Assembly: GCF_900168045.1 (NCBI RefSeq)
Contig: NZ_FUYY01000002.1
Location: 310,001 to 374,000 of the forward strand
Direction: 5' to 3'
DNA length: 64,000 bases
DNA from: Salegentibacter holothuriorum
GTDB lineage: Bacteria > Bacteroidota > Bacteroidia > Flavobacteriales > Flavobacteriaceae
Position 1 is the first letter of the stretch. Every line of letters starts with the position of its first letter. Below, piece by piece: positions 49,845 through 57,895 of the stretch. Position numbers and translations under genes: made by a program. Under the pieces are notes generated by a model, which worked only from the letters and a program-made list of their open reading frames with translations, searched no databases and was not told the origin of the DNA.

Positions 49845-50669
49845 ATGAAAAAGCTAATCTTATTGGGGTTATCACTCCTATTCTGTATTTCAACTATGGA
49901 GGCACAATTTCTCAAAAAATTAAAAGAAAAAGTAGAAAAAAAGGTTGAACACGCGGTAACCGAAAATATTTCAAACAAAGCTGCTCGTGAAGCCGATAAA
50001 TCCCTCAATAAAATGTGGGATACAAAGCTAAAAAACAGCCCGATTCCTATGGGCGCTAATAGAGTAGATATTAGCGAAGTCCCACAGTCTTATGATTTTA
50101 ATTGGGAATACCAGTTAAATATGGAAACCAAAGACGGGAATATAGATATGACGTATCTTCTAAAAGAAGACGCTCCTTATTTCGGGATGCGAATGCCTCA
50201 GGCCGAAGGTATGTTTATGATCCTGGATATGAATAAGAAACTAAGTATCATGTATTTCTCCTCTGGAGAAAATAATTTTATAACTGCCAGCAAAATAGAA
50301 GATCTCACAAATCCTGAAGAAGAAAAAAACCCATATCAGGATACAGAATTAAAGAAAATTGGCACCAAAAATATTCTGGGTTATGAATGCCAGGGTTATG
50401 AAGCCGAAACAGAAGAGTATATTATCACCTTCTACATCACCCAGGAAGCCCCCATTAGTTTCGCGAATATGTATAGTGATGAAAAAAGTAACATTCCAAA
50501 GGGCTGGAATGCCAATTGGCTGGAAGATGAAGATGCCCTAATGATGGAAATGCAAATGGTAGATAAAAAGAATGAGAATCGTAATGCTAATATGCGCTGT
50601 ACCGGTTTAGAGAAAAAATCTTTCTCAATAAATAAGGAGGACTATGCTTCTTTGGGCGCACCTAAGTAA
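49845..50669 (+). CDS. Secreted DUF4412 protein
   Basis: 274 aa. Signal peptide LILLGLSLLFCISTMEAQ, then a basic helical stretch (FLKKLKEKVEKKVEHAVTEN), and the DUF4412 domain with YQLNMETKDGNIDMTYLL, then FGMRMP, MILDMNKKLSIMYFS and GYECQGYEAE. Probably periplasmic or lipid-facing. Head of a run with the 117-aa and 245-aa genes (12 and 4 nt gaps). Confidence 0.82.
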   Translation: MKKLILLGLSLLFCISTMEAQFLKKLKEKVEKKVEHAVTENISNKAAREADKSLNKMWDTKLKNSPIPMGANRVDISEVPQSYDFNWEYQLNMETKDGNIDMTYLLKEDAPYFGMRMPQAEGMFMILDMNKKLSIMYFSSGENNFITASKIEDLTNPEEEKNPYQDTELKKIGTKNILGYECQGYEAETEEYIITFYITQEAPISFANMYSDEKSNIPKGWNANWLEDEDALMMEMQMVDKKNENRNANMRCTGLEKKSFSINKEDYASLGAPK

Positions 50670-50681
50670 TAAATAAAGATC

Positions 50682-51035
50682 ATGGAAGACTCAAACACAC
50701 ATACAAACGAGGCTAAAAGCACGTTAGATCCTAAAACCATAGCCATTATTGCTTACTTAACCGTAATTGGACTGGTAGTAGCTTTTGTTTTAAACAATGA
50801 AAAAAAAGATGAATTTGCGGCCTTTCACATAAAACAATCTCTTGGATTGGTAATAATTAGCCTGGGACTTTTCATTATAGGGATGATTCCCGTTTTAGGC
50901 TGGATATTAAGCTTCCTGGGATCAATTTTCTTATTGTATTTATGGATAATGGGGTTGATTAACGCAATTAACCATAAAACTAAATCCGTTCCCGTCCTTG
51001 GGCATCAGTTTGAGAAGTGGTTCGCCAATATTTAA
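50682..51035 (+). CDS. DUF4870-type small membrane protein
   Basis: 117 aa. TMs at about 22-38, 55-75 and 78-98; KTIAIIAYLTVIGLVVAFVL, then AAFHIKQSLGLVIISLGLFI and INAINHKTKSVPVLGHQFEK match DUF4870/Tic20-like small membrane proteins. Function unknown. Co-transcribed with neighbours. Confidence 0.75.
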   Translation: MEDSNTHTNEAKSTLDPKTIAIIAYLTVIGLVVAFVLNNEKKDEFAAFHIKQSLGLVIISLGLFIIGMIPVLGWILSFLGSIFLLYLWIMGLINAINHKTKSVPVLGHQFEKWFANI

Positions 51036-51039
51036 TAAA

Positions 51040-51777
51040 ATGAAAACAATAAACATAATCTTAATTGTTTGCTTGCTTTTTGGGGCCAATATTCAATCTC
51101 AAAATCTGATTGAAGCTCGTTTAGAAAATTGGGAACATGGGGAAGCCGATCTGGGGGTAATAGATTTTATTACCGGGGAAGCCCAAAAATTTGGAAGTAT
51201 TGACGAAGATGGAAACATAAAAATTGAACTTGAAGCTAATTTTCTTAAAAAAATGAAAGATCAAATGGAGAAGGAACAAGAAAAGGCACCAAAAGGCTGG
51301 AAGGCTTCACTTAAAAACGTTTCCGGCACCTTCGACTGTTTTATAGACGATCTAACTTACACGAATGGGGAAGCCAATTTGAGCAGTCTGCCAAAACTGC
51401 TTGTTGTATATAGGGATAAAAAAGAAATTTTAGGAGAGCTCATGGCTGCATCTAACCAGCCGGTTGCCAATTACTTTTTTTCTTATGGCGATTTAAATTG
51501 TGAAACCGGAAAGTATTTAGAATGGGCTTATTTAGACGAACCCGCTACGGTGGAAGGAACTTGCAGCACTACAAATTTCACCCAAATCCAGGATGAAAGT
51601 TTTGAGGCTACCAGGGATTATTCTTTAGATTTAAAAGAAGGCTGGAATCTTATAGAATATCAAATTACTCAGGTTTTTGAAGGAGCTGACGGGAAAGTGC
51701 AACCAAAAACTACAAAAGTTCAACGTATAGAAAATATTTCTTCAGATATAAACTGGTATTTCTTACAAGACCAATGA
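51040..51777 (+). CDS. Secreted protein of unknown function
   Basis: 245 aa from the ATG at 51040, where a signal peptide begins (TINIILIVCLLFGANIQSQ). No family recognised; predicted mainly beta with two cysteines in NVSGTFDCFIDD and GDLNCETGKYLEW. An upstream in-frame start would only add residues lying inside the previous gene. Third gene after the DUF4412 and DUF4870 proteins. Confidence 0.65.
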   Translation: MKTINIILIVCLLFGANIQSQNLIEARLENWEHGEADLGVIDFITGEAQKFGSIDEDGNIKIELEANFLKKMKDQMEKEQEKAPKGWKASLKNVSGTFDCFIDDLTYTNGEANLSSLPKLLVVYRDKKEILGELMAASNQPVANYFFSYGDLNCETGKYLEWAYLDEPATVEGTCSTTNFTQIQDESFEATRDYSLDLKEGWNLIEYQITQVFEGADGKVQPKTTKVQRIENISSDINWYFLQDQ

Positions 51778-52011
51778 TTTTAAATATTAGCAACATCCCG
51801 AAAAGTATTCAAACACCTATTTTTAAGCTTTCAACATTCATGATCTCACAACATCGATAAAATGCATAAAATACAGGGTCAATGCGCTAATTATAAACTT
51901 TTTATGTTGAAAACTTTGTGGAAATCTTAAACAGTATCTGTTATGAAAATGATATTATTTTTTGATATTTGTTAAGAAATCATTATTCAATTATGTATAA
52001 TATCGTTTTTC

Positions 52012-52944
52012 ATGAATAGACAGAAACCCAGGCTTCGGGATAACAAAGACAGGTTTATAATATTCCCTGTAAAACACAACGATATTTGGGACGCTTATAA
52101 AGCAATTGAGGCTAATTTTTGGACTTCAGATAAAATAGATATCAATAAGGATTTAGAGGATTGGAAAAACTTAAGCGAGGAAGAACGTTTATTACTTCAT
52201 AAAGTAATCGGGCTAATTCATCATTCAGAACATAAATTGAATGGTAAAATTACCCGTAAGCTCAATAAAAATATTAAACTTCCAGAAGCAAAGTCTTTTC
52301 TGGATCTCCAGATAGTTATGGAAAACACCCATACTGAAGCTTATGGCGTGTTTTTAAACTCATTTTTAAATTCAACAGAACAAGAACAGGTTTTTAAAGA
52401 AATTGAAGGTTTCCCTGCCACTACCGCAAGGGAAAATTGGATTAAAAAATGGGCTAACAGCTCATCTTTCGCTGAAAAATTAGTCGCATTAGCTGCCTCC
52501 AAAAGTATTTTCTCTTATAGTAGCTTTGCTGCTCTCTTTTGGATCAAAAACTGTGGCTTAATGCCCGGTTTAAGCTATACTTACGAGGTGATTTATCGTG
52601 ATAAAGCGCTACACCGTGATTTTGCAACCCATTTATTTAATGATCATCTTTTAGAAGATATTTCAGATAAAAAAGTTCAACAAATCATTGACGAAGCCTT
52701 AGCTATAGAAAAAGACGTAATTTTTAATTTCCTTCCATTAGATTTAATAGGTTTAACCAAAAAAGCTTTGAATGAATACCTGGATTATGAAAGTAACAGG
52801 CTTTTTACAGATTTAATGGTGAACAGAAACTTAAACGAAAAAGAATCGAATAAGGAAAAACTTCTGCAACAAAGAGCACAAAAGCTTTCAAAGACTACCA
52901 GTACAGATAAAGATCTTAATAAAATCAGTAAGAATACTGATTAA
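52012..52944 (+). CDS. Ribonucleotide reductase R2-like protein with altered metal site
   Basis: 310 aa, ferritin-like, aligning along its length with class I RNR R2: FPVKHNDIWDAYKAIEANFW, then PEAKSFLDLQIVMENTHTEA and FAALFWIKNCGLMPGLSY. The usual six ligands are D, E, H, E, E, H. Here they are E73 (SEHKL for SDGIV), E104 and H107 (MENTH), K164 (ASKSIF for VEGIFF), K198 (RDKALH for RDEGLH) and H201. Tyr111 is kept. The C-terminal R1-docking tail is absent; the last residues are lysine-rich and polar. No R1 gene adjoins. Either a metal-free radical subunit, a regulator, or a degenerate paralog. Confidence 0.8.
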   Translation: MNRQKPRLRDNKDRFIIFPVKHNDIWDAYKAIEANFWTSDKIDINKDLEDWKNLSEEERLLLHKVIGLIHHSEHKLNGKITRKLNKNIKLPEAKSFLDLQIVMENTHTEAYGVFLNSFLNSTEQEQVFKEIEGFPATTARENWIKKWANSSSFAEKLVALAASKSIFSYSSFAALFWIKNCGLMPGLSYTYEVIYRDKALHRDFATHLFNDHLLEDISDKKVQQIIDEALAIEKDVIFNFLPLDLIGLTKKALNEYLDYESNRLFTDLMVNRNLNEKESNKEKLLQQRAQKLSKTTSTDKDLNKISKNTD

Positions 52945-53046
52945 AAAATACCTTGCGGTAAGTCTACCAGATAGATATACCGCAAAAAACTTTTGGTTTT
53001 GGAAGGCTCGTACGGAAGTATTTAAATCTCGATAATCGAGTAAAAC
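52945..53046 (+). repeat. ~100-bp dispersed repeat, copy C
   Basis: AATACCTTGCGGTAAGTCTA, CTTTTGGTTTTGGAAGGCTC and TATTTAAATCTCGATAATCG. Begins directly after the stop of the R2-like gene, same direction. The rest of this 328-bp gap holds the terminator at 53054-53094 and the dgt promoter region. Confidence 0.75.
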
Positions 53047-53053
53047 TGGAACG

Positions 53054-53094
53054 AGCACCATATTCCCCAATGTGGTGCTGTTTCAGCTTTTTTG
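53054..53094 (+). terminator. Terminator after the R2-like gene
   Basis: AGCACCA / TGGTGCT arms (53054-53060, 53073-53079), then GTTTCAGCTTTTTT. Confidence 0.65.
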
Positions 53095-53225
53095 GAACCA
53101 TGAAGTTTTTGCAATCAACTTAGATCTAATTCCTTCAATCTTCACTTCCCCCAGTCCTCTACTTTCCTATAAAATTTACTTTCAGCAATTACTTAGCAAC
53201 TAGCCAGTATTCTTAAGGCTTTTTC

Positions 53226-53233
53226 TATTTTTG
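53226..53233 (+). promoter_or_regulatory. Candidate -7 box for dgt
   Basis: TATTTTTG fits TAnnTTTG, 39 nt before the ATG. Confidence 0.4.
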
Positions 53234-53272
53234 GGGTAGAATTAAAATTTCGGCTATAATAAAGATTAAATT

Positions 53273-54622
53273 ATGATGAATTGGGAACAACTCCTTTCTT
53301 TAAAACGTTTTGGAGACACAAATAAAAGACTGAGAAAAGAGCAAAACGAAACCCGTTTGGGCTTTGAAGTAGATTACGATCGTATTATTTTCTCGTCGGC
53401 TTTTAGAAGTTTGCAAGATAAAACACAGGTAATCCCGCTTTCTAAAACCGATTTTGTACATACCCGGTTAACACATAGTTTAGAAGTTTCTGTAGTAGGC
53501 AGATCTTTAGGCAGGCTAGCAGGACAAAAAATTCTGGAAAAACATCCACAGCTGGCAAAAACACACGCTTATAAAATGAACGACTTTGGTGCTATTGTAG
53601 CTGCTGCTGCTCTTGCTCACGATATTGGGAATCCGCCCTTTGGACATTCGGGAGAAAAAGCGATTGGAGAATATTTTAGTCACGGAAACGGAAAACGTTT
53701 TAAAGCTGAACTTTCTCCTAAAGAATACCAGGATCTTGTAAAATTTGAAGGAAATGCCAATGGCTTTAAAATCCTAACACAAAACAAACCGGGCATCTCT
53801 GGCGGTCTTCGGCTTTCTTACGCTACCTTAGGTGCTTTTATAAAATACCCAAAGGAATCGCTTCCGCATAAACCTACCACTAATATAGCCGATAAAAAAT
53901 TTGGGGTTTTCCAGACCGAAAAAGAGATCTTTGAAGAAGTAGCTGTAGAGCTTGGACTTTTAAAAACCGGAAAAGATGGCGATATAAGTTATTACAGGCA
54001 CCCCTTAGCATTTTTAGTAGAAGCAGCTGATGATATTTGTTATACCATAATAGACTTTGAAGACGGGATAAACCTTGGACTTATAGATGAAGATTACGCG
54101 CTTGAGTATCTTATAAAACTGGTTAAAGACAATATAAACACCGGTAAATACAACAGTCTTACCAATACTGCAGATAGATTAAGTTACCTAAGAGCCTTAG
54201 CCATAAACACGCTAATAACCGAGGCCGTAGAGACTTTTCTGGAAAATGAAGATGCGATTCTTGGCGGTAATTTTCACCAGGGCCTGTTGGATAAAAGTAA
54301 ATATGAAGCTCAAATAGATGATATTATTAAGATTAGCATTGAGAAAATCTACCAAAGTGAGGAAGTGATTAACAAAGAAATTGCGGGTTATAAAATGCTT
54401 TCACATCTTTTAGACACCTATACAGAAGCTTTACTTCCAGAAGAAGATCAACAAGATTCCAATTTCAACAAACTGGTTTTAAAATCTGTTCCAAACCTAT
54501 CTGGCCTACAGGAAAAATCTTCTGTTTATAAACGTTTGCTGGAAATTTGTTCCCATACCGCTTCCTTAACCGATGGTTTTACCGTGGCTTCTTTTGAAAA
54601 ATATAAAGGAATCAAATTATAG
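53273..54622 (+). CDS. dgt: Deoxyguanosinetriphosphate triphosphohydrolase (dGTPase)
   Basis: 449 aa. RTHSLEVS-type motif in HTRLTHSLEVSVVGRSLG, then AALAHDIGNPPFGHSGE (HD pair) and EAADDICYTIIDFEDGI complete the HD metal site; DYDRIIFSSAFRSLQDKTQV is the usual dGTPase start. It hydrolyses dGTP to deoxyguanosine and triphosphate. Its neighbour is the R2-like protein, so both touch dNTP pools, though they are separately transcribed. An alternative ATG lies one codon later. Confidence 0.95.
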   Translation: MMNWEQLLSLKRFGDTNKRLRKEQNETRLGFEVDYDRIIFSSAFRSLQDKTQVIPLSKTDFVHTRLTHSLEVSVVGRSLGRLAGQKILEKHPQLAKTHAYKMNDFGAIVAAAALAHDIGNPPFGHSGEKAIGEYFSHGNGKRFKAELSPKEYQDLVKFEGNANGFKILTQNKPGISGGLRLSYATLGAFIKYPKESLPHKPTTNIADKKFGVFQTEKEIFEEVAVELGLLKTGKDGDISYYRHPLAFLVEAADDICYTIIDFEDGINLGLIDEDYALEYLIKLVKDNINTGKYNSLTNTADRLSYLRALAINTLITEAVETFLENEDAILGGNFHQGLLDKSKYEAQIDDIIKISIEKIYQSEEVINKEIAGYKMLSHLLDTYTEALLPEEDQQDSNFNKLVLKSVPNLSGLQEKSSVYKRLLEICSHTASLTDGFTVASFEKYKGIKL

Positions 54623-54695
54623 GAATTAGGAAGACAAAATTAAAACCTTTTGAGACAACCTATCCAACCCACGATTTTTGAATTTCACTTAGTGA

Positions 54696-54720
54696 ATGCC
54701 GGCTTAGACAGCCGGCATCT
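54696..54720. terminator. Bidirectional terminator between dgt and DUF3078 gene
   Basis: ATGCCGGCT - TAGAC - AGCCGGCAT, a strong G/C stem directly beside the DUF3078 stop. Confidence 0.8.
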
Positions 54721-55746
54721 TTAAAATTCATAGACGAGTCCTACGCCTAACATTTGTTTAAACTGAACTCTGGGTCCGGTAGTTTCCAGTTTACCATCTC
54801 CATTGGTATCTTCTTTAAATTTTACGTCGTCATCATATCGTAAATGAGAGCCCACATTGGCTTTTATAAAATCATTCACTTTTAAGTTTACCCTAAGCTG
54901 CCATTCCACATCGATATTTCCAAATTTATTCAGGTAATCTGAATACAAGCTCAACTGACTATCTAAATCAACATTTTCGAAAACTTCTTTTGAAAAATCA
55001 CTAGTAACCAGGAAACCGAATTCTGTTCGCACCTTTTCGCCTTCTTCCACAATATTACCAAGTGTATCACGCACCGCGCCGGTAACACCAAACATACCCT
55101 CGTTAGCCAATCTTTGATCTAATACAAAAGTTGATTTTTGGGTAATAGGAGAAATATATACTTTAAAATCCTCTATAGGATCTGAATATTCACTACCAAT
55201 ACCCAGAAAGAGATACCCTGGTGCCATAAATTTAGAGATGGGACTATCGGTATCAGGATATTTATATCCATTGGTAAATTGGGTATTAAAGTTAAATTTT
55301 GCGGAATAGAACCAGTTGGAAATAGAATCTTTTCTATATCCAAAAGAAGAACTTAACCGTAGTTCGTCTTCGGTTTTTCTAAGCTTCTGACCTTCTTGAG
55401 AATTAATCCCATAACGCACTATAACTTTATTGCGCCAATAAAGATCATCCTTCTTATAATTTCGCTCCGCATTACCATATACCAATGCCGAAATTGAATT
55501 ATTTCCACCCGCATTCCAGTTCACAAAAGCTACCTCGCTAAGGTTAACCCCAACTTCATTTTTCTCTGTCCAGAATGTAACCACAACAGAATCTACCTGG
55601 GTAGTAGTAGGAGGCACTACTTTAATAGAATCTGAAGGTTTTATGGTATCATTATAATAACCCGGATAGTTATGTGAATTTAAATTTTTCGCGGTTAAAT
55701 TCAAGTGGATTAAGCACACGAGGAGACATAAGACTTTGATTTTCAT
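54721..55746 (-). CDS. DUF3078 family outer-membrane protein
   Basis: 341 aa. Signal peptide IKVLCLLVCLIHLNLTAK, then beta-rich: VGVNLSEVAFVNWNAGGNNS and NYKKDDLYWRNKVIVRYGIN are the DUF3078 signature, ending in an aromatic F (VGLVYEF) as barrel proteins do. Function unknown. It is co-oriented with dxs upstream (32 nt gap). Confidence 0.85.
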   Translation of the reverse strand: MKIKVLCLLVCLIHLNLTAKNLNSHNYPGYYNDTIKPSDSIKVVPPTTTQVDSVVVTFWTEKNEVGVNLSEVAFVNWNAGGNNSISALVYGNAERNYKKDDLYWRNKVIVRYGINSQEGQKLRKTEDELRLSSSFGYRKDSISNWFYSAKFNFNTQFTNGYKYPDTDSPISKFMAPGYLFLGIGSEYSDPIEDFKVYISPITQKSTFVLDQRLANEGMFGVTGAVRDTLGNIVEEGEKVRTEFGFLVTSDFSKEVFENVDLDSQLSLYSDYLNKFGNIDVEWQLRVNLKVNDFIKANVGSHLRYDDDVKFKEDTNGDGKLETTGPRVQFKQMLGVGLVYEF

Positions 55747-55778
55747 TAGTTAATTTAGATTTTTTCGGAATTGCAAAA

Positions 55779-57557
55779 TTAAAGATTTTGAAGAAGAGAG
55801 ACTATTTCTTCCTCAATATATTCAACGTTAATTTTTGCAATTTCTTGTAACTCATCTATATTTCCATGTTCAATGAATTCATCTGGCAAACCTAAATTTC
55901 TAATTTTCACCTTATAATCGTGTTTTGTAGCAAATTCTAAAACCGCAGAACCAAAACCTCCGGTCACCACCCCATCTTCAATAGTGATAACCGCTTTATA
56001 TTTTTTAAATACAAGATGCAGAACCTCTTTATCCAGAGGTTTTACAAATCTCATATCATAATGTCCTATCGCTTCATCTTTTATTCTTTCTATAGCTTTG
56101 CTCACATTATGAACCATATTGCCAATACTTAAAACAACAATGCTATCACCTTGTTTTAAACACGTAGCTTTTCCTATTCTCACTTCTTCAAAAGGAGATT
56201 CCCAATTTTTTTGAACTCCCCTTCCGCGCGGGTATCTTATGGCCATAGGAAGCTTTAGATCAAGCTGCGCTGTATAAAGTAAGTTTCTTAGTTCAGTTTC
56301 ATTGCTGGGTGTAGCAATAATAATATTCGGAATGCATCTTAAATAAGCGATATCAAAAACGCCGTGGTGAGTAGCGCCATCTTCCCCAACCAGTCCTGCC
56401 CTATCCAGACAAAAAACAACTGGGAGTTTTTGCAATGCTACATCGTGAATTACCTGATCGTAGGCACGCTGCAGGAAAGTAGAATAAATAGCACAAAAAA
56501 CCACAAAACCCTGGGTAGCCATTCCTGCCGAAAGTGTAACCGCATGCTGTTCGGCTATGCCTACATCAAAAGCTCTTTCGGGAAAGGCCTGCATCATAAA
56601 TTTAAGAGAACTTCCTGTGGGCATTGCCGGGGTAATTCCTATAATTTTTTCATTCTTTTTTGCTAATTCCACTAAGGTGAGACCAAAAATATCCTGGTAT
56701 TTTAGAGGTAGTCGGGAGGTATCATAAGTTAAAAGCTCACCGGTATCGGGTTTAAATTTCCCGGGGGCGTGATACTTTACCTGGTCTTCTTCTGCCTTCT
56801 TTAATCCTTTGCCTTTAGTAGTAATTACATGAAGAAATTTTGGCCCTTCAATTTGCTTCATTTGTTCAAAAACTTCCAGTAACCCGGCAATGTCGTGCCC
56901 ATCTACCGGTCCAAAATATTTAAAGTTTAAAGCTTCTATAATATTACTTTGCTTTGGCTTATAACCAACCCTTGCTTTAGTAAGATATTGTTTTAAAGCA
57001 CCCACGCTGGGATCTATCCCAATAGCATTATCATTAAGAACAACCAATAAATTAGCTTTCGTCACTCCCGCGTGGTTTAATCCTTCAAAGGCCATCCCGC
57101 TGGCAATAGAAGCATCTCCCACTACCGCAATATGATGTTTCCCAAATTCTCCTTTTAAATTAGAAGCAATCGCCATTCCAAGTGCTGCAGAGATTGCGGT
57201 TGAAGAATGCCCTACCCCAAAAGTATCGTACTCACTTTCTTCCCGCTTCGGAAATCCGCTAATACCGTTAAGTCTTCTGTTTGTATGAAAATTTTCTCGT
57301 CTACCCGTTAATATCTTATGGCCGTAGGCCTGGTGCCCTACATCCCAAACCAGTAAATCTTTAGGGGTATTGAAAGCATAATGCAAGGCAATAGTTAATT
57401 CTACCACGCCAAGACTGGCACCAAGATGCCCTTCCTTAGTTGCTACAATATCTATAATAAACTGTCTCAGTTCGGCAGCCACCTCATTTAGCTTAGCCAC
57501 CGGTACTTTTTTAAGATCTTCCGGGCTATTAATGCTATTTAAATATTCATAAGCCAT
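55779..57557 (-). CDS. dxs: 1-deoxy-D-xylulose-5-phosphate synthase
   Basis: 592 aa, slightly shorter than the usual ~620. HLGASLGVVELTIALHYAFN, then VWDVGHQAYGHKILTGRR, the ThDP motif VGDASIASGMAFEGLNHAG through NDNAIGIDPSVGAL, and FDVGIAEQHAVTLSAGMA (catalytic His). First step of the MEP isoprenoid pathway, from pyruvate and glyceraldehyde 3-phosphate. Followed by DUF3078. Confidence 0.97.
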   Translation of the reverse strand: MAYEYLNSINSPEDLKKVPVAKLNEVAAELRQFIIDIVATKEGHLGASLGVVELTIALHYAFNTPKDLLVWDVGHQAYGHKILTGRRENFHTNRRLNGISGFPKREESEYDTFGVGHSSTAISAALGMAIASNLKGEFGKHHIAVVGDASIASGMAFEGLNHAGVTKANLLVVLNDNAIGIDPSVGALKQYLTKARVGYKPKQSNIIEALNFKYFGPVDGHDIAGLLEVFEQMKQIEGPKFLHVITTKGKGLKKAEEDQVKYHAPGKFKPDTGELLTYDTSRLPLKYQDIFGLTLVELAKKNEKIIGITPAMPTGSSLKFMMQAFPERAFDVGIAEQHAVTLSAGMATQGFVVFCAIYSTFLQRAYDQVIHDVALQKLPVVFCLDRAGLVGEDGATHHGVFDIAYLRCIPNIIIATPSNETELRNLLYTAQLDLKLPMAIRYPRGRGVQKNWESPFEEVRIGKATCLKQGDSIVVLSIGNMVHNVSKAIERIKDEAIGHYDMRFVKPLDKEVLHLVFKKYKAVITIEDGVVTGGFGSAVLEFATKHDYKVKIRNLGLPDEFIEHGNIDELQEIAKINVEYIEEEIVSLLQNL

Positions 57558-57895
57558 AGCTCACAAAGTTAAACTAATCTTATTTGAAAAATGAATAAGA
57601 ATCCAGACAAGATTTTCCTTCAAAAGAAAAGATTAGTTCGTCAAATTAGCTCCACTAGAAACTTCGTATTTTGTAACATTAATGGCTGGTAAAAACAAGT
57701 TTAGTTCGCAAGCTCTCATTTAAAGCAAAGCCCAACAAAGAATTCTTAACATCTTGCTATCTAAAATTTTTAAAAAGATTTAGTTCAATTTATATCTCTG
57801 AAAAATCAAGGTTTTCATTTAGTTATAGCTTGGTCTTTTCTCTTTCTTCTTGCAGCGAAGCGATCTTGTCTATCTATCTGTACAATACTGAATTC
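57558..57895. other. Intergenic gap downstream of the multiheme gene
   Basis: 338 bp without a convincing reading frame or strong hairpin. It should hold the dxs promoter at its left side. Nothing else was seen. Confidence 0.4.
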
